In this document: positions 26,802 to 36,219 of the stretch, piece by piece | Position numbering within the stretch: position 1 is the stretch's first letter | How the letters are laid out: each line of letters opens with the position of its first letter | Source: Streptomyces longhuiensis | Lineage (GTDB): Bacteria; Actinomycetota; Actinomycetes; Streptomycetales; Streptomycetaceae | Assembly: GCF_020616555.1 (NCBI RefSeq) | Contig: NZ_CP085173.1 | Span: forward strand, 2,677,501 to 2,741,500 | Reading direction: 5' to 3' | DNA: 64,000 nucleotides | The notes under the pieces: model-generated | The model's input: the letters and a program-made list of their open reading frames with translations, nothing else | What the model was told of the DNA's origin: nothing | The model's database searches: none | Translations under genes and position numbers: made by a program

Positions 26802-28070
26802 GTGACGGACATCGTCGACGAGCTGAAGTGGCGGGGACTCTTCTCCCTGTCCACCGACGAAGATGCACTGCGCAAGGCGCTCGCGGACGGTCCCGTCACG
26901 TTCTATTGCGGCTTCGACCCGACCGCGGCCTCCCTGCACGTCGGCCACCTGGTCCAGGTGCTCACCGTCCGCAGGCTCCAGCAGGCGGGTCACCGTCCGC
27001 TGGCGCTCGTGGGCGGGGCCACCGGCCAGATCGGTGACCCCCGGCCGACCGCCGAGCGGACCCTGAACGACCCGGAGACCGTCGCGAACTGGGTGTCCCG
27101 GCTGCGCTCCCAGATCGAGCCGTTCCTGTCCTTCGAGGGCGAGAACGCCGCGACGATGGTGAACAACCTGGACTGGACCGCGGGCCTGTCCGCGATCGAG
27201 TTCCTGCGCGACATCGGCAAGCACTTCCGGGTCAACAAGATGCTCACCAAGGACTCCGTGGCCCGCCGCCTGGAGTCCCAGGAGGGCATCAGCTACACGG
27301 AGTTCAGCTACCAGCTCCTTCAGGGCATGGACTTCCTGGAGCTGTTCCGGCGTTACGGCTGCACGCTCCAGCAGGGCGGCAGCGACCAGTGGGGCAACCT
27401 CACCGCGGGCATCGACCTGATCCACCGCATGGAGCCGGACGCCGTGGTGCACGCGCTGGCGACGCCGCTGATGGTGAAGGCGGACGGCACCAAGTTCGGC
27501 AAGTCCGAGAGCGGCGCCGTCTGGCTGGACCCGGAGATGACGACGCCGTACGCGTTCTACCAGTTCTGGCTGAACGTGGACGACCGGGACATCTCGACGT
27601 ACATGCGGATCCTGTCCTTCAAGTCCCGCGAGGAGCTGGAGGAGCTGGAGAAGGTCACCGAGGAGCGGCCGCAGGCGCGCACCGCTCAGCGGGCCCTCGC
27701 CGAGGAGCTGACGACACTGGTGCACGGCGCCGAGCAGTGCGCCGCCGTCATCGCCGCGTCCAAGGCGCTGTTCGGGCAGGGCGACCTGGGCGAGCTGGAC
27801 GAGGCGACCCTCGCGGCCGCGCTCTCCGAGCTGCCGCACACGAAGGTCGACACGCTCGGCCCGGTCGTGGACCTGCTCGCCGAGGTCGGTCTCGTGGCGA
27901 GCAAGTCGGCCGCCCGGCGCACGGTGAAGGAGGGCGGCGCGTACGTGAACAACGTGAAGGTCGCCGCCGAGGACGCGGTGCCGGCCGCGGACGAGCTGCT
28001 GCACGGGCGCTGGCTCGTGCTGCGCCGCGGCAAGAAGAACCTGGCGGCTGTCGAGGTCGTCAGCGCCTGA
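26802..28070 (+). CDS. tyrS: Tyrosyl-tRNA synthetase
   Basis: 422 residues from GTG 26802 (AAGGAGA 9 nt upstream). Class I signatures are H46-VGH49 (HIGH) and KFGKS (KMSKS), with GGSDQWGN and [14 protein letters not shown] for tyrosine recognition. The C-terminal S4 RNA-binding domain ([20 protein letters not shown]) is complete. Essential housekeeping enzyme charging tRNA-Tyr; ends at the strongest hairpin in the window. Confidence 0.97.
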   Translation: MTDIVDELKWRGLFSLSTDEDALRKALADGPVTFYCGFDPTAASLHVGHLVQVLTVRRLQQAGHRPLALVGGATGQIGDPRPTAERTLNDPETVANWVSRLRSQIEPFLSFEGENAATMVNNLDWTAGLSAIEFLRDIGKHFRVNKMLTKDSVARRLESQEGISYTEFSYQLLQGMDFLELFRRYGCTLQQGGSDQWGNLTAGIDLIHRMEPDAVVHALATPLMVKADGTKFGKSESGAVWLDPEMTTPYAFYQFWLNVDDRDISTYMRILSFKSREELEELEKVTEERPQARTAQRALAEELTTLVHGAEQCAAVIAASKALFGQGDLGELDEATLAAALSELPHTKVDTLGPVVDLLAEVGLVASKSAARRTVKEGGAYVNNVKVAAEDAVPAADELLHGRWLVLRRGKKNLAAVEVVSA

Positions 28071-28092
28071 GCGCACAGCTTGTGAACACGCT

Positions 28093-28161
28093 CTGAGACG
28101 GACAGCCGAAAGGGCGGCCGCACACCTGGTGCGTGGCCGCCCTTTCGGCTGTCCGTCTCAG
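28093..28161. terminator. Long bidirectional terminator (tyrS / GlsB-like gene)
   Basis: A 27-bp perfect stem begins CTGAGACGGACAGCCG and closes CGGCTGTCCGTCTCAG, around a loop of about 15 nt. It lies between the convergent stops at 28070 and 28172. Confidence 0.93.
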
Positions 28162-28171
28162 AAGCGCTGCC

Positions 28172-28447
28172 TCATACGCGCTGTTTGTCGCGTCGCAGGG
28201 CCACCCAGGCCATGTCTCCCAGCCACACGATGACCACGGCTCCGGCCAGTTGGAGCAGGTGGCGGGTCCAGTCGATGCCCTTGGTGTCGTTGACTCCGAT
28301 CCAGGTGGCGACCGTGTTGCCCAGCACGCTGCCGATGATTCCGAAGATCACGGTCAGCCACAGAGGGATCTGCTGCTTGCCCGGCAGGATCGCCTTCGCG
28401 ATCAGTCCGAGCACCAGACCCACGATGATCGCCCACAACCAGCTCAT
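28172..28447 (-). CDS. GlsB/YeaQ/YmgE-family membrane protein
   Basis: 91 residues from ATG 28447 (GAGGAGG upstream). Three hydrophobic segments (MSWLWAIIVGLVLGLIAKAI; WLTVIFGIIGSVLGNTVATW; LAGAVVIVWLGDMAW) with the family motif GLIAKAILPGKQ. These small proteins, once called transglycosylase-associated, respond to envelope stress and in Gram-positives are tied to Asp23-type proteins. No Asp23 gene is adjacent, though an Asp23 operon lies at 52-54 kb. Confidence 0.9.
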   Translation of the reverse strand: MSWLWAIIVGLVLGLIAKAILPGKQQIPLWLTVIFGIIGSVLGNTVATWIGVNDTKGIDWTRHLLQLAGAVVIVWLGDMAWVALRRDKQRV

Positions 28448-28638
28448 GTCGTCGCCTCCTCTGTGGCGCGCTGTGCGCATCTGCGCCCAGTCTCGGCTTA
28501 TCCGCCATACAGCGCATGTCGGGCGCACCCGTACGCGGTACGGCGCAGCACGTACGCACAGGTGGGGTCCGCCCCGGTCTCGAACGTGGAGGAAGCCGGG
28601 CGTACCGTGGAGGGAGTCCGGACCGGGGAGAGTCCGGC

Positions 28639-29049
28639 ATGGCAGGCAGGCGGTGGAATGTGATGCGGAAGCAGAGCAGCGGCGAGGTTTTCCGGATCAC
28701 CGGGGCGAGGCAGAGTCTCGCCGACGACGTCCGCGGCAGGCAGCGCCGCTATGTCATCTCGATGTCGGTCCGCACCCTCGCCGTGATCCTCGGCGCGGCC
28801 CTGTGGAACGTCGAACGCCCGGTGGCGATCGCGGCCCTGGTGCTCGGTCTGCTGCTCCCCTACGTCGCCGTGGTGATCGCCAACGCGGGCCGGGAGAACG
28901 TCCCTTCGCTGCCGTCGACCTTCGTCACCACGCCCGTGCGGCCGATGCTCACGCCGCCCGCCGCCGGCGCCCCCGCGGAATCCGTTCCGGAGGACGGCAC
29001 CGGTGCGCACGACGACGCGAGGCGTGATCACTTGGGCGACCGCGGCTGA
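28639..29049 (+). CDS. DUF3099 membrane protein
   Basis: 136 residues from ATG 28639 (GGGGAGA 9 nt upstream); ATG 28663 is an alternative. The DUF3099 core has EVFRITGARQSLADDVRGRQ followed by two hydrophobic helices (YVISMSVRTLAVILGAALW; VAIAALVLGLLLPYVAVVIA), and then a Pro/Ala-rich cytoplasmic tail. The family is confined to actinobacteria and has no known function. Confidence 0.85.
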   Translation: MAGRRWNVMRKQSSGEVFRITGARQSLADDVRGRQRRYVISMSVRTLAVILGAALWNVERPVAIAALVLGLLLPYVAVVIANAGRENVPSLPSTFVTTPVRPMLTPPAAGAPAESVPEDGTGAHDDARRDHLGDRG

Positions 29050-29171
29050 CCACCGACTATCCGCAAAGCTCAAGAAAAGCTCAGATCAATCATGTAGTTC
29101 CGGTGCCGGGCTGCCGGTCCCCCATGACATACTTCGTACGCGCTCCGCATCCCCCGTCGGAGCGACGGACC

Positions 29172-29207
29172 GACGCCGGGCAGCTCCCCCCGTGGCTGCT
29201 CGGCGTC
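29172..29207 (+). terminator. Hairpin plus T-rich stretch upstream of the 73-residue Cys protein
   Basis: GACGCCGGGCAGC pairs with GCTGCTCGGCGTC (one G-U), then GCCTTTGTTT. It may terminate the DUF3099 transcript, or attenuate the next gene, whose start is 39 nt on. Confidence 0.6.
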
Positions 29208-29245
29208 GCCTTTGTTTGGGCGCGTATGTGTTTGGGGCGGTACCT

Positions 29246-29467
29246 GTGAGTGACGAAAACCCGATCTGTTCCGCCAAGGGCTGCCGCGTCGACGCGGTCT
29301 GGGTGCTCGCCTGGAACAACCCGAAGCTGCACACGCCGGAGCGGCGCAAGACGTGGCTCGCGTGCGACGAACACCGCGAGCATCTCTCCCAGTTCCTCGG
29401 TGTGCGCGGCTTCCTGAAGGACGTCGTCGCGCTGAAGGACTGGGAGTCCGGGGACCACGAGGGCTGA
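29246..29467 (+). CDS. Conserved small Cys-containing hypothetical protein
   Basis: 73 residues from GTG 29246. CSAKGC near the N terminus and LACDEHREHL later give a Cys/Cys/Cys/His set suited to one zinc site; VWVLAWNNPKLHTPERRKTW lies between. The gene is widespread in actinobacteria as an uncharacterised short protein, sometimes mislabelled in databases. It is convergent with moaA, 9 nt apart. Only a weak GGGGCGG precedes the start. Confidence 0.75.
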   Translation: MSDENPICSAKGCRVDAVWVLAWNNPKLHTPERRKTWLACDEHREHLSQFLGVRGFLKDVVALKDWESGDHEG

Positions 29468-29476
29468 GGCCCCGGG

Positions 29477-30466
29477 TCAGCCGCCGATCGCGGACATCGG
29501 GCGCTCGGGCTGGAGGAACGTCGGGTCGTCCAGACCGGAGCCGGCCTTCTTGCCCCACATGGCGAGCTTCCAGATGCGGGCGATCTCGTCGTCCCCGCCG
29601 TCCGAGCGCAGGGCCGCGCGCAGGTCCGTCTCCTCGCTGGCGAACAGGCAGGTGCGCACCTGTCCGTCGGCGGTGAGCCGGGTGCGGTCGCAGGCCGAGC
29701 AGAACGGGCGGGTGACGGAGGCGATGACGCCGACGCGCTGCGGTCCGCCGTCCACCAGCCAGCGCTCGGCGGGGGCGGAGCCCCGCTCGCCGGAGCCCTC
29801 GGGCGTGAGGTCGAAGCGCGTGCGCAGGGACGCGAGGATGTCACCGGCGGTGATCATGCCGTCGCGCTTCCAGCCGTGCTGGGCGTCCAGCGGCATCTGC
29901 TCGATGAAGCGCAGCTCGTAGTCGTGCTCGACGGCCCACGCCAGGAGGTCGGGTGCCTCGTCGTCGTTCAGCCCCGGCATCAGCACGGAGTTGACCTTGA
30001 CGGGGGTGAGGCCGGCTTCGCTCGCGGCTTCGAGGCCGGCGATGACGTCCTTGTGGCGGTCGCGCCGGGTGAGGGTCTTGAAGACGTCGGGGCGCAGGGT
30101 GTCCAGCGAGACGTTGACCCGGTCGAGGCCGGCCTGCTTGAGGGCGGCGGCGGTGCGCTTGAGTCCGATCCCGTTCGTCGTCAGGGACATCTGGGGGCGG
30201 GGCTCCAGCTGGGCCACGCGCTCCACGATGCCGACGAGGCCGGGGCGCAGCAAGGGCTCGCCGCCGGTGAACCTGACCTCCGTGATGCCGAGCTGCGTGA
30301 CGGCGATCCGGATGAGCCGGACGATCTCGTCGTCCGTGAGCAGATCGGGCTTGGCCAGCCACTGGAGGCCCTCTTCGGGCATGCAGTACGTACACCGGAG
30401 ATTGCACCGGTCGGTCAGCGAGACGCGGAGGTCGGTAGCCACTCGGCCATAGGTGTCGATCAGCAC
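29477..30466 (-). CDS. moaA: GTP 3',8-cyclase MoaA (radical SAM)
   Basis: 329 residues from GTG 30466 (GAGAGGGGG upstream); upstream in-frame starts are not supported. The radical-SAM cluster C21xxxC25xxC28 (CNLRCTYC), SAM-binding RFTGGEPLLR, and the C-terminal second 4Fe-4S cluster (FCSACDRTRLTADGQVRTC) are present, and the protein ends in GG, required for MoaA activity. It makes the first molybdopterin precursor with MoaC. No other moa gene is adjacent, as is usual for scattered Moco genes in Streptomyces. Confidence 0.95.
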   Translation of the reverse strand: MLIDTYGRVATDLRVSLTDRCNLRCTYCMPEEGLQWLAKPDLLTDDEIVRLIRIAVTQLGITEVRFTGGEPLLRPGLVGIVERVAQLEPRPQMSLTTNGIGLKRTAAALKQAGLDRVNVSLDTLRPDVFKTLTRRDRHKDVIAGLEAASEAGLTPVKVNSVLMPGLNDDEAPDLLAWAVEHDYELRFIEQMPLDAQHGWKRDGMITAGDILASLRTRFDLTPEGSGERGSAPAERWLVDGGPQRVGVIASVTRPFCSACDRTRLTADGQVRTCLFASEETDLRAALRSDGGDDEIARIWKLAMWGKKAGSGLDDPTFLQPERPMSAIGG

Positions 30467-30551
30467 TTGGGCCCCCTCTCCGATGCGGATCTGATAGTCC
30501 GAGCCTACGTGATGGGTCCGGCGTGAGCGGGCTCCAGATCCCACGGGAGCG

Positions 30552-30599
30552 GGACGGCCGCCTCGTAGATCCATACGAGGGTCCGCGGGGCGGCCGTCC
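30552..30599 (-). terminator. Terminator of the acetate-symporter operon
   Basis: GGACGGCCGCC pairs perfectly with GGCGGCCGTCC, enclosing an inner CTCG/CGAG stem, 12 nt past the symporter stop. Confidence 0.82.
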
Positions 30600-30610
30600 G
30601 AATCCCGAGG

Positions 30611-32239
30611 TCAGTGGGCTCCCGTGCCGGTGAGGGAACGGACTTCGAGCTCCGCGTACTTGCCGGCGTCCGCCTTCTCCTTGGACAGGACGGTACCGAG
30701 CCAGCCGAGCAGGAAGCCGACCGGGATCGAGATGATGCCCGGGTTCTCCAGCGGGAACCAGTGGAAGTCGACGCCCTTGAACATGGACGTCTTCGGGTTG
30801 CCGGAGACGACCGGCGAGAACAGCACCAGGAAGACCGCCGTGAAGAGGCCTCCGTAGATCGACCAGAGCGCGCCCTGGGTGGTGAAGCGCTTCCAGAAGA
30901 GGCTGTAGAGGATCGTCGGCAGGTTCGCGGAGGCAGCCACCGCGAAGGCGAGCGCGACCAGGCCGGCCACGTTCAGGTCACGGGCGAGGGCGCCGAGGCC
31001 GATGGAGACGATGCCGATGAAGACGGTCGCCCAGCGGGCCGCCTTCATCTCCTGCTTCTCGGAGGCCTTGCCCTTCTTGATGACGTTCGCGTAGATGTCG
31101 TGCGCGAATGAGGAGGACGAGGCGAGGGTCAGGCCCGCGACGACCGCGAGGATCGTGGCGAAGGCGACCGCCGAGATCGTCGCGAGGAGGATCGCGCCCC
31201 ACGACGAGTCGACCCCGCCGAGGTGGAGGGCGAGCAGCGGCGCCGCGGTGTTGCCCGCCGGGTTGGAGGCGATGATCTCTTCCGGCTTGATGAGGGCGGC
31301 GGCTCCGAAGCCGAGCGCGATCGTCATCAGGTAGAAGGCGCCGATGATGCCGATCGCCCAGTTCACGGACTTACGGGCGGCCTTGGCGGTGGGGACCGTG
31401 TAGAAGCGGATCAGGATGTGCGGCAGTCCCGCGGTGCCGAGGACGAGCGCGATGCCGAGCGAGATGAAGTCGATCTTCGACGTCGACGTGGCGCCGTACT
31501 TGAGTCCGGGCTCCAGGAACGCGGCGCTCTTCCCGCTGTTGGACGCCGCCTTGCCGAGCAGGTCGGAGATGTTGAAGTTGAACTTCAGCAGGACCAGGAA
31601 GGTGAGCAGGAGCGTGCCCGCGATCAGGAGCACGGCCTTGACCATCTGGACCCAGGTGGTGCCCTTCATGCCGCCGATGGTGACGTACACGATCATCAGC
31701 AGGCCGACGAGGGCGACGATGCCGACCTTGCCCGCGTCGGACGTGATGCCGAGGAGCAGCGAGACGAGGACGCCCGCGCCCGCCATCTGCGCGAGCAGGT
31801 AGAAGATCGAGACGACGATGGTGGAGGTGCCGGCGGCGGTGCGGACCGGGCGCTGGCGCATCCGGTACGCGAGGACGTCACCCATCGTGTAGCGGCCGGA
31901 GTTGCGCAGCGGCTCGGCGACCAGGAGCAGGGCGACGAGCCACGCGACGAGGAAGCCGATGGAGTAGAGGAAGCCGTCGTAGCCGAAGAGGGCGATGGCT
32001 CCGGCGATGCCGAGGAACGAGGCCGCGGACATGTAGTCGCCGGAGACGGCGAGTCCGTTCTGGAAGCCGGTGAACTGGCGCCCGCCCGCGTAGAAGTCGG
32101 AGGCGTTCCTCGTCTGGCGGCCCGCCCAGACGGTGATCACCAGGGTGGCGAGGACGAACACCGCGAACAGCGAGATGATCAGCGGCCGGTGCTCGCTCGC
32201 CTCACCCGCGGCGAGTACCTGCGTGACTGCGGGGCTCAT
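30611..32239 (-). CDS. Sodium:solute symporter, acetate permease (ActP) type
   Basis: 542 residues, 13 or so helices, SSS family. DFYAGGRQFTGFQNGLAVSGDYMSAASFLG is the family's substrate/sodium-site region, with GLPHILIRFYTVP and HDIYANVIKKG downstream. Partnered with a DUF485 protein by a 4-nt ATGA overlap, as in E. coli yjcH-actP. It most likely imports acetate or another short monocarboxylate, though alternative substrates such as pyruvate cannot be excluded. Confidence 0.92.
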   Translation of the reverse strand: MSPAVTQVLAAGEASEHRPLIISLFAVFVLATLVITVWAGRQTRNASDFYAGGRQFTGFQNGLAVSGDYMSAASFLGIAGAIALFGYDGFLYSIGFLVAWLVALLLVAEPLRNSGRYTMGDVLAYRMRQRPVRTAAGTSTIVVSIFYLLAQMAGAGVLVSLLLGITSDAGKVGIVALVGLLMIVYVTIGGMKGTTWVQMVKAVLLIAGTLLLTFLVLLKFNFNISDLLGKAASNSGKSAAFLEPGLKYGATSTSKIDFISLGIALVLGTAGLPHILIRFYTVPTAKAARKSVNWAIGIIGAFYLMTIALGFGAAALIKPEEIIASNPAGNTAAPLLALHLGGVDSSWGAILLATISAVAFATILAVVAGLTLASSSSFAHDIYANVIKKGKASEKQEMKAARWATVFIGIVSIGLGALARDLNVAGLVALAFAVAASANLPTILYSLFWKRFTTQGALWSIYGGLFTAVFLVLFSPVVSGNPKTSMFKGVDFHWFPLENPGIISIPVGFLLGWLGTVLSKEKADAGKYAELEVRSLTGTGAH

Positions 32240-32646
32240 GCGCCGCCCTCCATCCGGGACTTGATCGCCTCGGCCTTGGGGTCGAGCTTGGTGGCGGCGT
32301 GGCGGGAGTACCACCAGGCGATGAGGAACGTGGTCAGGAACTGGGCGAGGCCGAGGACCAGCGCGACATTGATGTTGCCGAAGAGCTTGGTGCCCATGAA
32401 GTCGCCCGCGTAGTTCGACAGCAGTACGTACAGCAGGTACCAGGCGATGAAGGCGACGGTCAGGGGGAAGGCGAACGAGCGGTGCGCGTGGCGCAGTTCG
32501 GCGAACTCCGCGCTCTCCTGCTCCGCGATGAATTCCTCCGTGGAGGGCGGTGCGGGTTGGTTGCGGGAGCCGCTTTTCGGCGGTGGCGGTGCATCGGTGG
32601 CCACGGAGTCTCCTCGCGGTGCGGGTGCGGCGGGTGAAACGGACAT
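32236..32646 (-). CDS. DUF485 (YjcH-like) membrane protein
   Basis: 136 residues. After a Pro/Ser-rich N terminus, the DUF485 core ELRHAHRSFAFPLTVAFIAWY leads into two transmembrane helices (FIAWYLLYVLLSNYAG; VALVLGLAQFLTTFLIAWWY). It precedes and overlaps the acetate symporter, and its family usually acts with such permeases. The start at ATG 32646 is preferred over an in-frame GTG six codons upstream. Confidence 0.9.
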   Translation of the reverse strand: MSVSPAAPAPRGDSVATDAPPPPKSGSRNQPAPPSTEEFIAEQESAEFAELRHAHRSFAFPLTVAFIAWYLLYVLLSNYAGDFMGTKLFGNINVALVLGLAQFLTTFLIAWWYSRHAATKLDPKAEAIKSRMEGGA

Positions 32647-32939
32647 GTGGTTCTCAGACCTCACAGTGATCTGGATCACCTGGGCCGGGAGGCGATGGTA
32701 GGGCCACCCGGCGTGATCCGACAGGGGGCGGCGATCGTGCGGATGCCCCCTGCTCAACGTCACGGGGGCACGTGCGCACCGGTTCAACTGCGTTGCCCAG
32801 TCATGCGTTTTCTTTGGGATTTCATTGCTGGCCTGCGAGGACCCGGGATACGTTCACCCGAGCACCACGCGTCATGTACCTGCCCGGGCACCAACTGTGT
32901 TCGGGCTTTTCCATATACGACGGATGATGTGGAGATCCC

Positions 32940-34481
32940 ATGGCTCATCTGCGCTCCAGACGCCGGCCGGCGCTCACCCTGCCGCTCGGCCTCGCGCTCA
33001 CCGCGTCCCTCGGCTTCCTGCCCGGCGCCGCGTCGGCCGCACCCGCCGACTCCCTTGCCATCAAGGCCAGTTCGGCCACCGCCGACGCCGGGGCACTCGC
33101 GTACGTCGTGAACACCAGGACGGACCACCGCACCCTCGCGTCCGTGAAGAAGGCGATCGCCAAGGCCGGCGGGACCGTCGTCGCCTCGTACGACCGGATC
33201 GGCGTGATCGTCGTCCACGCGTCGAACCCGGACTTCGGCCGGCAGATCCGCGCCGTCAAGGGGGTGCAGTCGGCGGGCGCCACGCGTACGTCCCCGCTCG
33301 TCGCCGCCGGCACCACGGACGAGGGTGCCGCCCAGGTCCTGTCGAAGGCACAGGCCAAGTCCCTCGCCGCGCAGGCGACGTCGGGCTCCGAGCCGCTCGA
33401 GGCCGACCAGTGGGACCTGCGGGCGATCGGCGCCGACAAGGCCGCGAAGATCAACCCGGGCAGCCGCGACGTCACGGTCGGTGTCATCGACACCGGCGTC
33501 GACGACACCCACCCCGACCTCGCCCCGAACTTCTCCGCCTCGCAGTCCGCGAACTGTGTCGGCGGCAAGGCGGACACCTCGCCCGGCGCGTGGCGCCCCT
33601 ACGACCCGGCCGAGGACTACCACGGCACGCACGTCGCCGGTGAGATAGCCGCGGCCCGCAACGGCATAGGCGTCGCCGGGGTCGCTCCCGGTGTGAAGGT
33701 CGCGGGCATCAAGGTCAGCGACCCCAACGACGGCCTCTTCTACCCGGAGAACGTGGTCTGCGCCTTCGTGTTCGCCGCCGACCACGGCGTCGAGGTCACC
33801 AACAACAGCTACTACGTGGACCCCTGGCTCTACAACTGCATGGACGACCCCGACCAGAAGGCCATCGTCGACGCGGTCGACCGGGCCCAGCTGTACGCCC
33901 AGAAGAAGGGCACGCTCAACCTGGCGTCGGCCGGCAACTCCAACGACGACCTGGACTCGGACGCGCTCGTCGACGACTCCAGCCCCGACGACGCGACGCC
34001 GGTCCACCGCACGATCGACCCGCACAAGTGCTTCGACATCCCGACGCAGCTGCCGGGCGTCGTCACCGTCAGCGCCTCGGGCCCGACGGGTGCCAAGTCG
34101 TACTACTCCAGCTACGGCAAGGGCGTCATCGACATCGCGGCGCCGGGCGGCGACAAGTTCCAGTTCCCGGACACCCCGTCGAAGAACGGCCGCATCCTGT
34201 CGACGATGCCGGGCGGCCAGTACGGCTTCCTCCAGGGCACGTCGATGGCGTCGCCGCACGCCGCCGGTGTCGCCGCGCTGCTCAAGTCGGCGCACCCGAA
34301 GGCCACTCCGGCCCAGCTCCAGGCCCTGCTCAAGGCCGAGGCCGACAACCCGGGCTGCCCGTCGGACCCGTACGACGGGGACGGCGACGGTGTCGTCGAC
34401 GCCACCTGCGAGGGCGGGAAGCGTGTCAACGGCTTCTACGGCTTCGGCATCGTCGACGCGCTCGACGCCGTCAAGAAGTGA
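32940..34481 (+). CDS. Secreted subtilisin-like serine protease (S8), first of a tandem pair
   Basis: 513 residues. A signal peptide (LPLGLALTASLGFLPGAASA) and an I9-like pro-region (YVVNTRTDHRTLASVKKAIAKAGG) precede the S8 domain. Catalytic triad: D184 (VIDTGVDDTHPD), H228 (HGTHVAGE), S435 (GTSMASPH), with the oxyanion Asn near 288 (TNNSYY). Near the C terminus, residues 479-491 form an EF-hand/dockerin-like loop (DGDGDGVVDATCE). It shares about the same layout as the next gene, 103 nt downstream. GGAGATCCC precedes the ATG. Confidence 0.94.
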   Translation: MAHLRSRRRPALTLPLGLALTASLGFLPGAASAAPADSLAIKASSATADAGALAYVVNTRTDHRTLASVKKAIAKAGGTVVASYDRIGVIVVHASNPDFGRQIRAVKGVQSAGATRTSPLVAAGTTDEGAAQVLSKAQAKSLAAQATSGSEPLEADQWDLRAIGADKAAKINPGSRDVTVGVIDTGVDDTHPDLAPNFSASQSANCVGGKADTSPGAWRPYDPAEDYHGTHVAGEIAAARNGIGVAGVAPGVKVAGIKVSDPNDGLFYPENVVCAFVFAADHGVEVTNNSYYVDPWLYNCMDDPDQKAIVDAVDRAQLYAQKKGTLNLASAGNSNDDLDSDALVDDSSPDDATPVHRTIDPHKCFDIPTQLPGVVTVSASGPTGAKSYYSSYGKGVIDIAAPGGDKFQFPDTPSKNGRILSTMPGGQYGFLQGTSMASPHAAGVAALLKSAHPKATPAQLQALLKAEADNPGCPSDPYDGDGDGVVDATCEGGKRVNGFYGFGIVDALDAVKK

Positions 34482-34584
34482 CCCGGACGCGACCCGCCGA
34501 GCAGACCTGCACCAGAGGTACCTGGGGCGGCTCCGCCTGCCTGCCGCTCCACGCATCCCGAACGCAACGAACCCAGGAGACACC

Positions 34585-36132
34585 ATGACGGCGCCCCTCG
34601 CGCGCTCCCGCTCCATCCGCCGTTCGATAGCCATCCCGGCCGGGATGGCCATGGCCACGGCGCTCGCGTTCCTGCCGAACGCGACCGCGTCGGCCGCGGG
34701 TCAGGCCCCGCAGGCCCCTCAGGCCCCGGTCGCCACGGACGGCCCCTCGCTCAGCTACGTGGTCAACGTACGTTCCGGACACGGCACTTCGGCCGCCGTC
34801 CAGAAGGAGATCACCAAGGCCGGCGGCACCGTCGTCATCGCGTACGACAAGATCGGTGTCATCGTCGCGCACTCCTCGAACCCGGACTTCGCGAAGACCA
34901 TCCGCAAGGCACGCGGGGTCGACTCGGCGGGTGCCACGCGCACCGCGCCGCTGCCCGCCCAGTCCACGACCGACCTCGGCACCCCGAAGGCGCTGAGCGC
35001 CGCCCAGCTGAAGGCCACGGCCGGTCAGGCCGCCGCCGGACAGGACCCGCTGGAGCCGTTGCAGTGGGACCTGCCCGCCATCAAGGCGGACAAGGCGCAC
35101 GAGAAGTCGCTCGGCAGCAAGAAGGTCACCGTCGCCGTGATCGACACCGGCGTCGACGACACCCACCCGGACATCGCGCCGAACTTCGACCGCGGGGCGT
35201 CCGCGAACTGTGTCTCGGGCAAGCCGGACACGACGGACGGCTCCTGGCGTCCCAGCGCCTCGGAGAGCCCGCACGGCACGCATGTCGCGGGTGAGATCGC
35301 GGGCGCCAAGAACGGCGTCGGCATCACGGGCGTCGCGCCCGGCGTGAAGGTCTCGGGCATCAAGGTGGGCAACCCGGACGGCTTCTTCTACACGGAGGCC
35401 GTGGTGTGCGGCTTCGTGTTCGCGGCCGAGCACGGCGTCGACGTCACCAACAACAGCTATTACACCGACCCGTGGTACTTCAACTGCACGGACGACCCGG
35501 ACCAGAAGGCGCTGGTGAAGGCCGTCGCGCGGGCCTCGCAGTACGCGGAGAAGAAGGGCGCCGTGAACGTCGCGGCGGCGGGCAACGAGAACTACGACTT
35601 CGCCGCCGACGAGATCACCGACCCGTCGAGCCCGAACGACACGACCCCGGGCGACCGGGTCGTCGACCCGTCCAAGTGCTTCGACATCCCGACGCAGCTG
35701 CCGGGCGTCGTCACGACCGCGGCGACCGGGGCCAAGGGCCTCAAGTCGTCGTTCTCCAACTACGGTCAGGGCATCATCGACATCGCGGCCCCCGGCGGCG
35801 ACTCGACGGCGTACCAGACCCCGGCGCCGCCCGCCACGAGCGGCCTGATCCTCGGCCCGCTGCCCGGTGGCAAGTGGGGCTACATGGCCGGTACGTCAAT
35901 GGCGTCCCCGCACGTCGCCGGCGTCGCCGCGCTGATCAAGTCGACACACCCGCACGCCTCCGCGGCGGCCGTGAAGGCGCTTCTGTACGCGCAGGCCGAC
36001 GCCACGCCGTGCACCGACCCGTACGACATCGACGGTGACGGCAAGGTCGACGCGGTGTGCGAGGGCGGCAAGAACAAGAACGGCTTCTACGGGCACGGCA
36101 TCGCCGACGCCCTGGACGCGGTGACCAAGTAA
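34585..36132 (+). CDS. Secreted subtilisin-like serine protease (S8), second of a tandem pair
   Basis: 515 residues from ATG 34585 (AGGAGA upstream). Signal peptide (AIPAGMAMATALAFLPNATASA), pro-region, and S8 domain with D187, H230 and S438. The Cys positions (NC, VC, FNC, KCF) match the first paralogue, as does the C-terminal calcium-type loop at 481-493 (DIDGDGKVDAVCE). Tandem duplication with diverged surface residues suggests different substrates or timing. A perfect terminator follows. Confidence 0.94.
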   Translation: MTAPLARSRSIRRSIAIPAGMAMATALAFLPNATASAAGQAPQAPQAPVATDGPSLSYVVNVRSGHGTSAAVQKEITKAGGTVVIAYDKIGVIVAHSSNPDFAKTIRKARGVDSAGATRTAPLPAQSTTDLGTPKALSAAQLKATAGQAAAGQDPLEPLQWDLPAIKADKAHEKSLGSKKVTVAVIDTGVDDTHPDIAPNFDRGASANCVSGKPDTTDGSWRPSASESPHGTHVAGEIAGAKNGVGITGVAPGVKVSGIKVGNPDGFFYTEAVVCGFVFAAEHGVDVTNNSYYTDPWYFNCTDDPDQKALVKAVARASQYAEKKGAVNVAAAGNENYDFAADEITDPSSPNDTTPGDRVVDPSKCFDIPTQLPGVVTTAATGAKGLKSSFSNYGQGIIDIAAPGGDSTAYQTPAPPATSGLILGPLPGGKWGYMAGTSMASPHVAGVAALIKSTHPHASAAAVKALLYAQADATPCTDPYDIDGDGKVDAVCEGGKNKNGFYGHGIADALDAVTK

Positions 36133-36151
36133 CCGTGTAGGCATGGCAGTT

Positions 36152-36185
36152 CAGGTGGGCCGGACGGTTGCGTCCGGCCCACCTG
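36152..36185 (+). terminator. Terminator after the second protease
   Basis: CAGGTGGGCCGGACG pairs perfectly with CGTCCGGCCCACCTG over 4 nt. Confidence 0.88.
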
Positions 36186-36219
36186 TGTCGTTCCGGGGGC
36201 CGTGCGCGATAGTGCCTGC

